From the NCBI RefSeq assembly GCF_012848175.1, contig NZ_CP051651.1:620001-684000 (forward strand): a stretch of 64,000 bases of DNA, given 5' to 3'. Source of the stretch: Xanthomonas campestris pv. badrii. Lineage in GTDB: Bacteria > Pseudomonadota > Gammaproteobacteria > Xanthomonadales > Xanthomonadaceae. Both the position numbers and the translations under genes were made by a program. Below are positions 1 to 9,226 of the stretch, piece by piece; the first letter of the stretch is position 1; each line of letters begins with the position of its first letter. The notes under the pieces were generated by a model. That model searched no databases and was not told the origin of the DNA. It saw only the letters and a program-made list of their open reading frames with translations.

Positions 1-492
1 GAGGAAGTTCGATTGCAAGGTGCCGAACAGACGCAGCGCATCGTATCTGCCCGGGTTGGCGGCGTACTGTGCCAGCACGGCGCTGCCGGGATAGTTGAGG
101 TCCGAGCGCGTGGCCGCTTCGTTGGCCATGTGGTTGAACACGATGTCGGCGTAGGTCTCCACACCGTTGTTGGCCAGCGCCTGCACCATGCGCCGGAACG
201 CGATGGTGTCGCCGAGTGGATTGTCGATCAGCCGGATGTCCTGCGGCTGGTAGCGCGCCCACCAGGCACTGCCTTCGGAACGGTACGCCGGCGCAACCAG
301 CACCTTGCGATAGCCGGCATCGGCAATCTGCTTGGCGCGCGCTTCGACGGTGGCATACGGCCAGTTGAACGCGTGCAGGATGACATCGGCCTGTACGTTG
401 GCTGTGACCAGCAGCAATGCCAGCGCCGTGAGCAATGCGCGGGCGCCGCGCTGCAGGACTGAAGGGGGAGTGGGTGCAAGTGTGGTGCGCAT
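1..492 (-). CDS. Secreted alpha-amylase, 3' end cut by window edge
   Basis: The 164 visible residues are the N-terminal third of a glycoside hydrolase family 13 alpha-amylase, which cleaves internal alpha-1,4 bonds of starch outside the cell. Residues 1-36 form a signal peptide: MRTT start, Arg residues, a Leu/Ala-rich core and a cut near NVQA-DV. The mature part opens with VILHAFNWPY, the first beta-strand of the barrel, and conserved region I is visible as YADIVFNH. The ATG at 490-492 gives a full signal peptide. The C-terminal two thirds, with the catalytic Asp/Glu/Asp, lie left of the window. The family call is confident; whether the gene is intact cannot be judged. Confidence 0.9.
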   Translation of the reverse strand, partial: MRTTLAPTPPSVLQRGARALLTALALLLVTANVQADVILHAFNWPYATVEARAKQIADAGYRKVLVAPAYRSEGSAWWARYQPQDIRLIDNPLGDTIAFRRMVQALANNGVETYADIVFNHMANEAATRSDLNYPGSAVLAQYAANPGRYDALRLFGTLQSNFL

Positions 493-815
493 CGGGTGCT
501 TCTCCAGTGGTAGGCGCAGGCCCGGCGTGTGCATCACGCTGCCCGCATCAAGGCCCCCGGCCCCTGTTCCGGAAAGCGCGCGCACGGCGTGCAGCGCGCG
601 GTGATGCTAAGCGCCCATCGCGGCGCAGCATCGGTGTTGTGCATACGTATTCAATACAACGCGCCGCCAAAGTGCGCGCGGCTCGGCGGCATTAGCGTGG
701 CCGCTGGCACATTGCGATTGCGGTGAAACCCAGGCGCGGGGTGTTGCCGGTGGCATGCGCCGCCGCACAAGTCGCCAGCGCAGCGCTTGCTGCACCGGCA
801 ACAAAAGCTCAGTGC
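493..815. other. Intergenic region, amylase upstream sequence
   Basis: No convincing gene is present in these 323 bases. They contain the upstream region of the amylase gene. A short palindrome GTATTCAATAC at 647-657 lies about 155 bp before the amylase start and is the only AT-rich island. It could be a promoter or operator element, but I cannot assign a regulator. Confidence 0.4.
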
Positions 816-1454
816 TCAGCGATAGACGTGGCGGAGTTCGTTGCTTGCGTGCAGGGACTGCAGTCTGGACAGCGGTACCTCGACCTGATCGTCGGTGTAA
901 TACGCCGGCTGCCTGGCACTGCTGCCGCCCGCATCGCGCTCGGCACCTTTCCATTTGTCGTAGCCCTTGCTCGGTAGCGCCAGGGTAATGGTCTGCCCGT
1001 TGACGCTATCGACCCGCACTACGCCGTACGCATGTCCTTCATAGGCGCCGGGTGCCACGGTCTGCAGATCGACGGTGTATCGGTCGCCCTGTGCCGGCTG
1101 TGCCAGCAGGGCGTCGTCGCGTTTGGATGTCTGCGAGTCGCTGTAGACACCAAATGCAACCACGGCGGCGATCAGCCCCAGCAGCACCAGTCCACCGAAA
1201 CGGCGGTAGGCCGGGATGGGCGGCTTGCCGCGCGATTGTTCGAAGGTCTTGGTATCCAGCGGGGTGACCTGGTTGCAGCCGTCGCAGACGCGCAGGTACT
1301 GCTTCTTGGTCACCCAGCCGAAGACGTACCACAGGTGCGCATAGCGGTACTGCAGCACATGGCGGAAACTGCGCTGCTGCGCACATTGGTTGCAATGCGC
1401 GCTGTCTGCTGCGCCGAGCGCGATCGCGTCGCCGCCTGATCCCCAGATGATCAT
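816..1454 (-). CDS. Conserved hypothetical protein: zinc-ribbon-like N-terminus and one membrane helix
   Basis: A 212-residue protein of unknown function. The N-terminal 60 residues carry two CxxC pairs (HCNQC and VCDGC) spaced like a zinc ribbon. One hydrophobic helix follows (FGGLVLLGLIAAVVAFGVY, about residues 87-105), then a soluble domain of about 100 residues containing a VDSVNGQTITLALP stretch. The likely topology is a cytoplasmic zinc-binding head, a membrane anchor and a periplasmic tail. I chose the ATG at 1452-1454 (MIIWGSGGD), because the longer open frame upstream has no family-like sequence and runs towards the divergent gene. No enzymatic motif is visible. Confidence 0.75.
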   Translation of the reverse strand: MIIWGSGGDAIALGAADSAHCNQCAQQRSFRHVLQYRYAHLWYVFGWVTKKQYLRVCDGCNQVTPLDTKTFEQSRGKPPIPAYRRFGGLVLLGLIAAVVAFGVYSDSQTSKRDDALLAQPAQGDRYTVDLQTVAPGAYEGHAYGVVRVDSVNGQTITLALPSKGYDKWKGAERDAGGSSARQPAYYTDDQVEVPLSRLQSLHASNELRHVYR

Positions 1455-1619
1455 CCTTCGTCCTTGAGTGGTTGTGAGCGCCGCATGATAGTGGCTGTTC
1501 AGGCAGTTGGGCAAAATCCTGGCCGTCTTGACGACGAACGGCGTGCGCTTGCGGCTGGTTGCCCGGCGGCGCCAGCCCGGCGCGCTAAACTAGCGGCCAG
1601 TTCATTGCCGACCCTTTCC

Positions 1620-2165
1620 ATGCGTAATCCATTGCAAGAACAGCTGCTCAAGGCCGGCCTGGTGAAAAAGGCCCAGGTGGACAAGGTTGCGCGTGAGCAG
1701 GTCAAGCAGCGCCATGCCAAGGGCGCGGCGGTGCAGCCGGCGGCGACGGACAAGGTGGATGCGGCGCGTTTGCAGGCCGAGCGTGCCGAGCGTGATCGTG
1801 CGCTGGCCGAAGAGCGCAATGCGCAGCTGCGCAAGCAGGAAGTGCTGGCCCAGGTGCGGCAGATCGTGGAGACCAACAAGGTCAAGCGCGAAGGCGAGAT
1901 CGACTACCGCTTCAACGACGGCAGCGTGATCCGCAGCGTGCTGGTCACCACGACGCTGCGCAGCCAGTTGGCCAGCGGCGCGCTGGTGATCGTGCGGTAC
2001 GGCGATGGCTTTGAGCTGATTCCGCGCGCAGCCGCCGACAAGGTCTACAGCCGCGATGCCGATGCCGTGGTGCTGGACCACGGACGCAACAGCGCGCCGG
2101 CCGCGCCCGACAGCGATGACGACTACTACAGCCAGTTCAAGGTGCCGGACGATCTGATCTGGTGA
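1620..2165 (+). CDS. DUF2058 family protein (YaiL-like)
   Basis: A 181-residue protein of the DUF2058 family, sometimes annotated as a nucleoprotein/polynucleotide-associated enzyme on weak grounds. It starts MRNPLQEQLLKAGLVKKAQ. A long, highly charged and probably coiled-coil segment (about residues 20-85, rich in Arg, Glu, Lys and Ala) follows, then the conserved YRFNDGSVIRSV core near residue 100, and the protein ends in an acidic tail. The open frame extends 52 codons upstream, but MRNPLQ is the family start. The biochemical role is unknown. The gene stands alone, divergent from the zinc-ribbon-like gene. Confidence 0.85.
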   Translation: MRNPLQEQLLKAGLVKKAQVDKVAREQVKQRHAKGAAVQPAATDKVDAARLQAERAERDRALAEERNAQLRKQEVLAQVRQIVETNKVKREGEIDYRFNDGSVIRSVLVTTTLRSQLASGALVIVRYGDGFELIPRAAADKVYSRDADAVVLDHGRNSAPAAPDSDDDYYSQFKVPDDLIW

Positions 2166-2398
2166 CGCCGGCGAACTGCCGCATTGGGTGATTGCTGGAT
2201 GGGGTCAGCGCCACCGCAGGCGCGACAACGCTGCATGCTGCGCACCTGCATGCTGTGGGTGCGTGTTTGATGACTGCAGGAAACCAGGCCAGGCACTCGC
2301 GCCAGACCGATCGCCGCGAGGTTGGTGGATGGGATCAACGTGGTCGTGCGAACGCCTGCGCGCTACCCTGGCGCTCTTTGTCGCCGCATAGCCCGCCC

Positions 2399-2956
2399 AT
2401 GTCGATCGTCTTGACCCAGTTCGCCCGTACCCGCCTGTTTCCGCGCGATGGGCGTCGCAATGCCATTCAGGACTGCACGCCGGAGCAGTTCGTCCAGCGG
2501 CTCAACGATGAGCCGCCGCTACGCGTGATCGAGGGCTATGCACCGTTTTGTCAGTTGCATGTGCACCGCAACTGGACTTCGACCCGCTGCCTCACCATTC
2601 CCGTCACCGATGACAACCGGCACCTGCTGCGTTCCGGCTACGAGGCGCGCAGCACGCAGGAATTGGCCGTGCTGGTGCGTTGGTTCGAAGGTGTCGAGCC
2701 ACCGGTGGCCGCGTATCTGCTGCCCATCCTCTACAGCCGCGATCAGTTGGCCAAGGAAGGCACGCCCATCGAGGCAGACTGGGGCGTGGTCGGTTGTCTC
2801 TACACCGCAGAGCCGGAGGAGATTCCGATGGCACCGATCACCATGTTGCGCAATGCCTTGGGCGTGGAAGAGGGCGGCTCGGGCACCCCGCTGGACCGCG
2901 AGGCGTATCGGCGTAGCGTCGCGTTCTGGGAGCGCAATGCCAATTGGCGTGGGTAA
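2399..2956 (+). CDS. DUF3228 family protein
   Basis: A 185-residue cytosolic protein matching the DUF3228 family as I remember it, with motifs FARTRLFPRDGRRN near the start, DWGVVGCLYTAEPEEIPMAP in the second half and AYRRSVAFWERNA at the C-terminus. It has no signal peptide or membrane segment. The start at 2399 (MSIVLTQF) is preferred over the 69-codon-longer frame, whose extension shows only shadow-type composition. The function is unknown. Confidence 0.8.
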   Translation: MSIVLTQFARTRLFPRDGRRNAIQDCTPEQFVQRLNDEPPLRVIEGYAPFCQLHVHRNWTSTRCLTIPVTDDNRHLLRSGYEARSTQELAVLVRWFEGVEPPVAAYLLPILYSRDQLAKEGTPIEADWGVVGCLYTAEPEEIPMAPITMLRNALGVEEGGSGTPLDREAYRRSVAFWERNANWRG

Positions 2957-3125
2957 GCAGTTCGGTAGCAATGCAATGGCCGAGGGCCACGCGCCACCGG
3001 CGCGATTCAGTACCAACCGCATGGCTCCAGCGCAGTCGCCGCAGACCTGATTCGCATCGGCAGCCTGCGGGTTGTCGCATCGGACGCCGCATTTTGCCTG
3101 GCGTGATCCAAACGGGTCGCGCCGG

Positions 3126-3827
3126 TTACAGGGCGGTCGGCCGGAAGGCCTCTTCGGCGAGCATTTCCAGGTAGTTGCGCATGCGGTGTTCGATCAAGGC
3201 CGGCTCCGTTGGCAGCGGACGCACCGACGCGTTCCCGGTGCGCCGAGCATGGACGCGGGGATACGGCAGCGCCGGCACTGGCAGATCGAGAAATGCACAC
3301 AGGCGTTCCCAGTGCGCGTCGGCATCGGCATCGAGCACCAACAGGCGAGACGGTGGTATACGCTCGATTACGCCCTGGTTCCAGCGACGGAAGTAATCGG
3401 TCATGAAGGCACGATCACCGAGGTGTGCCTGGATGTCGCGACGCAAGAAGTGGCTCACGCGTTGGCCATGGGCCCCAAACAGCGACGGCACGCTGCCGTC
3501 GCCGGAGAAGATCGTCGCGCTGACCGAGTCGAACCACGCATCGGGGTCGCGCACGGTCAGGATCACCTTGGCGTGCGGAAAGTGCACGGACAATTCCTCC
3601 CAGAAGCAGCAGCCGGGGTAGTCGGTGGTCGCTGCATAGCCGGCAAACAGTGCATCCCAATCCGGGTGCCCGTCGATTGCCGCCTCCCAGCGCGGCAGGT
3701 CTTGACGCAGATTCGCTGCCAACTCCATCGCGTGATAGCAGCGGCCCACGCCGAGCCGCTCAAGCGCCAGCTTCAGGGAGAGGGTGCCGGTGCGGCCCAG
3801 GCCGGCGCCGATGAGTTGCAGGCTCAC
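3126..3827 (-). CDS. Sulfotransferase-family protein (second of two)
   Basis: A 233-residue P-loop protein of the sulfotransferase superfamily. The N-terminus reads GLGRTGTLSLKLALERLG (PAPS-binding-type loop at about residues 7-16), and ILTVRDPDAWFDS in the middle corresponds to the 3'-phosphate-binding strand. The GTG start at 3825-3827 overlaps the stop of the upstream sulfotransferase by four bases (GTGA), so translation is coupled; the longer frame upstream is a shadow of the neighbouring gene. It is the last gene of the candidate peptide-modification operon (small peptide, P450, sulfotransferase, sulfotransferase). The likely role is transfer of sulfate from PAPS to a hydroxyl or phenol; the substrate is not known. 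Confidence 0.8.
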   Translation of the reverse strand: MSLQLIGAGLGRTGTLSLKLALERLGVGRCYHAMELAANLRQDLPRWEAAIDGHPDWDALFAGYAATTDYPGCCFWEELSVHFPHAKVILTVRDPDAWFDSVSATIFSGDGSVPSLFGAHGQRVSHFLRRDIQAHLGDRAFMTDYFRRWNQGVIERIPPSRLLVLDADADAHWERLCAFLDLPVPALPYPRVHARRTGNASVRPLPTEPALIEHRMRNYLEMLAEEAFRPTAL

Positions 3828-4738
3828 GACGTTTGCGCCTGGCCGTGGGCCAGCCACTGCGCTGCGTCTTCGCCGAGTTCCGCGTGTGCGCGTTGCACAT
3901 ATGCGTGATTGAGTGCGTCCGGCAGGGCAGTGCGCCAGCGACCGCTGCGACCCTGGTTGAAGAACGCCTTGCCGCCTTCGCGCCACAGGCCGGCGCCTTG
4001 AGGCACGTACCGTGCTGCATGCTGTCGCATATAGTCGAAGCGGCAGTGCGCCACGATCGTGTCCCATTTGCCGGGTGGAACCGAAATGTCCAGAAAGGCG
4101 GCGATGCGGCCGATCTGGCCGGGCAGGTCGTCGAGCAGGTCGTTGTAATGAAGGTGCAGCACGTTCGCATCCTCACGCCGCTCCCACCACGAACGCACGC
4201 CTTCCCATAACGGCCAGAACGGCGCTCCATCATGTTCCAGCCAATGCGCCACATAGGCATCGTGCGTCAGCTGCGGCGGCGGCAGCACGCGCAGCTTGCC
4301 GGGTTCGCCACCGCCAGCGTCCAGGCGTGCCTGCGCATCCAGGCTCACCGCGCATTGATGGTCATACAGACTCAGCGCAATGTCGCGTCCATCGCGGCCG
4401 ATATACAGATATTTGGCCAGCGTGCTGGTGACCAGTGCATCGGCTGGCAGGTGCGTCTTCATGAAGCGTCGATGGCTCTGCGCGTCCAGCAGCGCGAGCT
4501 TGGTTGCCTTGTCCGGATAAACGCCGTCGACCCAAGGTGAAACGGCCGAGACATCGATCTCTGCTTCGCCGCCGAAGATCAGTTGCGCCACGATCTGCTG
4601 CAGCCAGGTCGTGCCGGCCTTGGCGTAACTGGCGATCACGATATCTCCTTCGCGCAGGGACAGATCATTCCAGACGCTGGAGTCGAAGAATCGATGTGGA
4701 TATTCCCTGATCTTTTTGCGAACGTGTGGATCGGTCAT
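3824..4738 (-). CDS. PAPS-dependent sulfotransferase (first of two)
   Basis: A 304-residue Sulfotransfer_1-type enzyme. The 5'-phosphosulfate loop SYAKAGTTWLQ lies at about residues 37-47, KTHLPAD with a candidate catalytic His at about 94-100, and the 3'-phosphate motif YIGRDGRDIALSLYD at about 112-126. These are the hallmarks of cytosolic sulfotransferases that move sulfate from PAPS onto a phenol or alcohol. The start codon overlaps the P450 stop (ATGA at 4735-4738), and the end overlaps the second sulfotransferase, so three genes form one coupled unit. In this context the attractive acceptor is a tyrosine phenol of the small peptide encoded at 6203-6283; that is inference. A metabolite substrate is the main alternative. 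Confidence 0.85.
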   Translation of the reverse strand: MTDPHVRKKIREYPHRFFDSSVWNDLSLREGDIVIASYAKAGTTWLQQIVAQLIFGGEAEIDVSAVSPWVDGVYPDKATKLALLDAQSHRRFMKTHLPADALVTSTLAKYLYIGRDGRDIALSLYDHQCAVSLDAQARLDAGGGEPGKLRVLPPPQLTHDAYVAHWLEHDGAPFWPLWEGVRSWWERREDANVLHLHYNDLLDDLPGQIGRIAAFLDISVPPGKWDTIVAHCRFDYMRQHAARYVPQGAGLWREGGKAFFNQGRSGRWRTALPDALNHAYVQRAHAELGEDAAQWLAHGQAQTS

Positions 4739-6094
4739 GCGGCAGTGCCTAGGCGAGATGCGATGCCCGGTCGTGGCCGTAGTGCGATGCGCACATCCAA
4801 CGGTCGTAATACGAGCGCGGGAAAAGGCGTGGGGCGAGCATCGGCAGCCAGATGCAGGCTGCGCGACCGCAACACGGTGGCGATGACCGCGGTCATCTGG
4901 GTGAGGGCCAGCATGCTGCCGATGCAGCTGCGTGGGCCGCCGCCGAATGGAAAGTAGCTGTAGCGTGCCAGCGAGTGCGTGGCGCTATCGTCTAGCCAGC
5001 GGGCAGGCAGGAACGTCTCGGGATCGGGGAAATGACGTTCGTCGCGGTGCACCACCCATGGGCTGATCAGCAGCTGGGTGCCGCTTGGAACGTGGAAGCC
5101 GTCCAGGGTGGTGTCGCGTTGCGCAATCCGCGCGGTCATCCAGGCCGGCGGATACAGGCGCATGGCCTCTTTCACGCAGGCCCGCGCATGCGGCAAGCGG
5201 TCGAGCAACCCGGTGCCGGTTGCGGTATCAACATCGTCCAGTCCTTCCGCTTCCTGCGTAACCTGCTGCGCCACGTGCGGATGCTGCGCCAGTAGCAGCA
5301 AGGTCCAGGTCAGTGCGGCCGCCATCGGTTCCAACGCGGACATCAGCATCGCCGCAGCTTCGTCGCGGCACCAGTGGCTGTCACCCTGTGCAGCGTCGGC
5401 CAACAGCAGCGACAGGACCGATGCTGCGTGGGGTGGCTGCTGCCGAGCACGCATCAAAATTTGGTCCAGCGCCAGTTGAAGCTCGTCGCGTGCGCGGCGC
5501 ATGCGCTGTCGATGCGCCGATGGCCACCACATCGGCACCAGGGATTGACGGCGCGTCTGCTGCAGAATCGTATCGACCATGGGCAGCATGCGCAGCAGGT
5601 CCGGTGCATGATCCGGATTTCCAAGGAGAAAGCCGGCGCCCAATTGCGCACATAATCCGGTCATCAGTGTGCGCATGTCGTGTGCAGCGACACACTCGTC
5701 CTGTTCGCGTAGAAGCGCCAGCGTGGCAGTCGATGCCTGCACTGCGGAGTCGCGCACCAAGGCGGCACGAAATGCAGGCTGCAGTGTCTGCCGCCTCTGC
5801 CGCCAGACGACGCCAGTGCTGTTCATGACCGAGGCGGGGAATGCCGCGCGCCGCGCGACCGGGTCGGGATCGGTTTTTCCGTAAAGCGTCCCATCGTCGC
5901 TCAACACCGTAGCGATCGTGGCCGGCGCGGCGATCAGGTATGTGCGTTGGGCGACCCTGACCACGTCGCCATGCGCGCGCGCACGATTGCAAAAATGCCA
6001 AGGGATCTTCGGAGAACTGCCGGCGGTTGCCGAACGCCCAGTGCCCAACCGGGCCGGGTGGAATTGCGTGCCCGCGACCTGAATTCATGCGCAT
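4735..6094 (-). CDS. Cytochrome P450, frameshifted near its 5' end in this sequence
   Basis: Most of a bacterial P450 of about 450 residues. From about 5972 down to 4735 one frame encodes the I-helix region (SALEPMAAALTW, with Pro where the usual Thr sits), the ExxR motif (KEAMRLYPP), FLPARW and the heme loop FPFGGGPRSCIG, with the Cys codon near 4925. The first ~36 residues, including the proline hinge IPPGPVGHWAFGNRRQF and EDPLAFLQSCARA, lie in a different frame starting at ATG 6092-6094. The two frames join at a (GC)5 tract (5973-5982); one more GC unit would restore LQSCARAHGDVVRV. An ATG at 6048 in the second frame gives an N-terminus unlike any P450. Either the gene is broken, the tract is phase-variable, or the base call is wrong. 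Operon partner of two sulfotransferases and a small peptide gene. Confidence 0.8.
5973..5982. repeat. (GC)5 dinucleotide tract at the P450 frameshift
   Basis: Five GC units lie exactly where the P450 reading frame must change. A two-base gain would join the proline-hinge N-terminus to the rest of the enzyme. Short dinucleotide tracts can slip during replication, so this could be an on/off switch or a simple loss. Confidence 0.7.
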
Positions 6095-6155
6095 TTGGGT
6101 ATGGCAAACGACGAAGCGGACGGCGCGTTGTGGACGGAGCGGGCCGGCGGCGAGG

Positions 6156-6199
6156 CCACGCTGTCACGGGAGGATGTCTCGCTTCCCGTGACAGCGTGG
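6156..6199 (-). promoter_or_regulatory. 16-bp perfect hairpin between peptide gene and P450
   Basis: Arms 6156-6171 (ccacgctgtcacggga) and 6184-6199 are perfectly complementary with a 12-base loop. The hairpin starts 3 bases after the stop codon of the 26-codon gene and lies about 60 bases before the P450 start. No T-run follows it on the minus strand, so it is not a standard Rho-independent terminator. It is more like an attenuator or mRNA-stabilising stem that lets the precursor message accumulate over the enzyme messages, a common arrangement in peptide natural-product operons. Confidence 0.75.
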
Positions 6200-6202
6200 G
6201 GG

Positions 6203-6283
6203 TTAGTAGCCGTAGACGTAACCTAGCTTGCGCCCCCCGATGGCCTGGATCCAGCGCGACAGGGCATGAAAAAGACGGTTCAT
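6203..6283 (-). CDS. Putative 26-residue precursor peptide ending GYVYGY
   Basis: This short gene starts MNRLFHALSRW and ends KLGYVYGY followed by TAA. A strong ribosome site AAGGAG (6290-6295) sits 6 bases before the ATG, much better than those of its neighbours. The first 20 residues look like an amphipathic, basic leader; the end has three Tyr in five residues (YVYGY). A 16-bp hairpin follows immediately, then a P450 and two sulfotransferases on the same strand, with a methyltransferase divergent. Cittilin precursors of Myxococcus are of similar length (about 27 residues) with a C-terminal YIYY core crosslinked by a P450 and methylated. By analogy this could be a ribosomal peptide whose tyrosines are crosslinked and then sulfated. 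There is no homology search behind this call; the alternative is a chance ORF with a good ribosome site. Confidence 0.7.
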   Translation of the reverse strand: MNRLFHALSRWIQAIGGRKLGYVYGY

Positions 6284-6521
6284 CACAATCTCCTTATAAA
6301 ACGATCGATGGGAACAGCACGCTGATCTGTGTAGAAATTATTCAACAACGATGTTGTTTGAACAGGGTTAAATAAATTGGATATGTCCTGCATTGGTCAA
6401 ACCGGATTGCGCAGATCTGTCGCGGCATGCGTAGTATTTCGAGTTGTTGTCTCGGCCGCGAACGCTCACGCCTGCATCGCCGCGTACTATCGCCGAACTG
6501 TTCCGAATGCGAGCGCGCAGG
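6284..6521. promoter_or_regulatory. AT-rich divergent promoter region with palindrome at 6341-6362
   Basis: This 238-bp region separates the peptide gene from the divergent methyltransferase and is much more AT-rich than its surroundings around 6290-6390. It contains an inverted repeat at 6341-6362 (left arm ttcaacaac, right arm gttgtttgaa, one extra base in the right arm), suitable as an operator for a dimeric regulator that would control both directions. No regulator gene is adjacent. Confidence 0.5.
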
Positions 6522-7307
6522 ATGCCCGGTTATTCCCAATACGATCGGATGGCGGCGTTTTACGACAGCATCCATGATCGTTGGCCGACGCAGGCACTGC
6601 AGCGGTGCGTGCAGACTTTGGCGGACCTGGCCGATGGCCGTGCATCGCTGGAGTTGGGCATCGGCAGCGGGCGCATCGCACTGCCGTTGGCCCAATGTGG
6701 CGTGCCGGTGACCGGTATCGACAATGCGCGCGCAATGCTCGACGCGTTGCGTGCCAAACCTGGCAGCGATCAACTGCAACTGGTCCGCGCCGATTTTGCC
6801 GATATGCCGTTGAGTGGTCCATTTGGCCTGATCTACGCGGTGAACGCGTTCGGCTACCTGCTCACCCAGGCCGAGCAGGTGCGCTGCGTCGTCAATGCCG
6901 CGCGTTGCCTTGCGCCCGACGGCATGCTCGTGATCCAGACCGCGGTACCTGGCGCCGAAGTGTTCGACGGCAATGGAAAGATAACCCAGGTACTGGATAT
7001 TCCGGAGTCGCAGCACGAGGGCGCTGCCGTGATGCTGGTGTGCTCGCAACCCGAGCCGTTGCAACAGCGGATCGATCAAAGGGTGGTCGTTCTGAGCGAG
7101 GATGGCACGCGCATCTTTTCCGAACGCCGGCGTTATGTGTGGCCGTCGGAACTCGACCTGATGGCGCAGATCGCCGGTTTGCGACTGCACACGCGGTGGG
7201 GTGGGTGGGGCCGCGAGCCGTACGATGCGCGCAGCCGCATCCAGATCTCGGTGTACGTGCGGGCGGATACACGCAAAGAGCCAGGCACCGGTTCTGTTTC
7301 ACTGTGA
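6522..7307 (+). CDS. Class I SAM-dependent methyltransferase
   Basis: A protein of about 261 residues with a Rossmann-type methyltransferase core. Motif I is LELGIGSGRIALPLAQCG (about residues 44-61), motif II is VTGIDNARAMLDAL, and RADFADMPLSGPFGLIYAVNAFGYL covers motifs III-IV. The N-terminal SQYDRMAAFYDSIHDRW is typical of small-molecule methyltransferases. The start at MPGYSQYD (6522) is my choice; an in-frame ATG at 6507 is equally possible and the frame is open from 6444. It is transcribed away from the peptide/P450/sulfotransferase genes across a shared regulatory region. A methyltransferase partner is known in cittilin clusters, so it may belong to the pathway, but it could also be an independent housekeeping enzyme. 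Confidence 0.8.
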   Translation: MPGYSQYDRMAAFYDSIHDRWPTQALQRCVQTLADLADGRASLELGIGSGRIALPLAQCGVPVTGIDNARAMLDALRAKPGSDQLQLVRADFADMPLSGPFGLIYAVNAFGYLLTQAEQVRCVVNAARCLAPDGMLVIQTAVPGAEVFDGNGKITQVLDIPESQHEGAAVMLVCSQPEPLQQRIDQRVVVLSEDGTRIFSERRRYVWPSELDLMAQIAGLRLHTRWGGWGREPYDARSRIQISVYVRADTRKEPGTGSVSL

Positions 7308-7443
7308 GCAGTAAAGAGCGGCTTATTCCTGCAGGCGGATTCTTGGAGTGGTGCTTGCGTGGGCTCCGTGGGTGGAGGCGCAGGCCAACGTAATGCAGGC
7401 GTGGGACAGCATCTCAGCCGGGAGAAGTTCCCGCCAATCACAA

Positions 7444-7476
7444 ACAAAACGGGCGCCTTGCGGCGCCCGTTTGTTT
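7444..7476 (-). terminator. Rho-independent terminator after ahcY
   Basis: A GC-rich stem gggcgcc/ggcgccc at 7451-7468, flanked by A-rich sequence (caaaacg) that reads as GTTTTG on the minus strand, lies 25-50 bp past the ahcY stop. The other side carries gtttgtttg, so it could also work for the plus strand. Confidence 0.75.
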
Positions 7477-7500
7477 GCATCGCGATGGTTCGCCGATGGA

Positions 7501-8943
<1,443 letters not shown>

Positions 8944-8979
8944 GCAATGGCTCCGGTAGGCAAACGAATGTCTGCAGTT

Positions 8980-9088
8980 CCGGGCGCCGTTGAACGGTGA
9001 ATGCTGGTCGAGCCTGGCCGTAGTTGCCTGCACTTTTCGTGCAGTGAAGCGGATCAGTCCGCCCTACCGGTCGCAGCGCCCCTCGACG
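8980..9088 (-). promoter_or_regulatory. SAH riboswitch (ahcY leader)
   Basis: Reading the minus strand, the leader holds the conserved segments of the SAH riboswitch: GTCGAGG (9081-9087) followed by GGCGCTGCGACC, then CCAGGCTCGAC, and finally CAACGGCGCCC (around 8982-8992). GTCGAG can pair with CTCGAC and GGGCGC with GGCGCC, the expected pseudoknotted arrangement. Known members sense S-adenosylhomocysteine and switch ahcY on when it accumulates. The location directly ahead of ahcY matches. Outer boundaries are approximate. Confidence 0.88.
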
Positions 9089-9226
9089 AGAGCGCCGATT
9101 ATATCGGCAGCACCCCCGTCCAGCATGAATTGGCCGGCTTGACGTGGCATGACCCCAACCAACGGCAGGGGAGCGGCCGGCGGGCGGCTGCTATGGTCGC
9201 AGGTCGACCATCACCGGGGACGGACA

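Noticed and set aside
6048..6050. ATG at 6048 as the true P450 start, making the gene intact
   Set aside because: The resulting N-terminus (MGTGRSATAG...) lacks the proline hinge, which is present in the other frame over the same DNA.
5934..6167. Third frame over the P450 start region (77 codons) as a separate small gene
   Set aside because: Overlaps the hairpin and both P450 frames, has no ribosome site and shows random composition.
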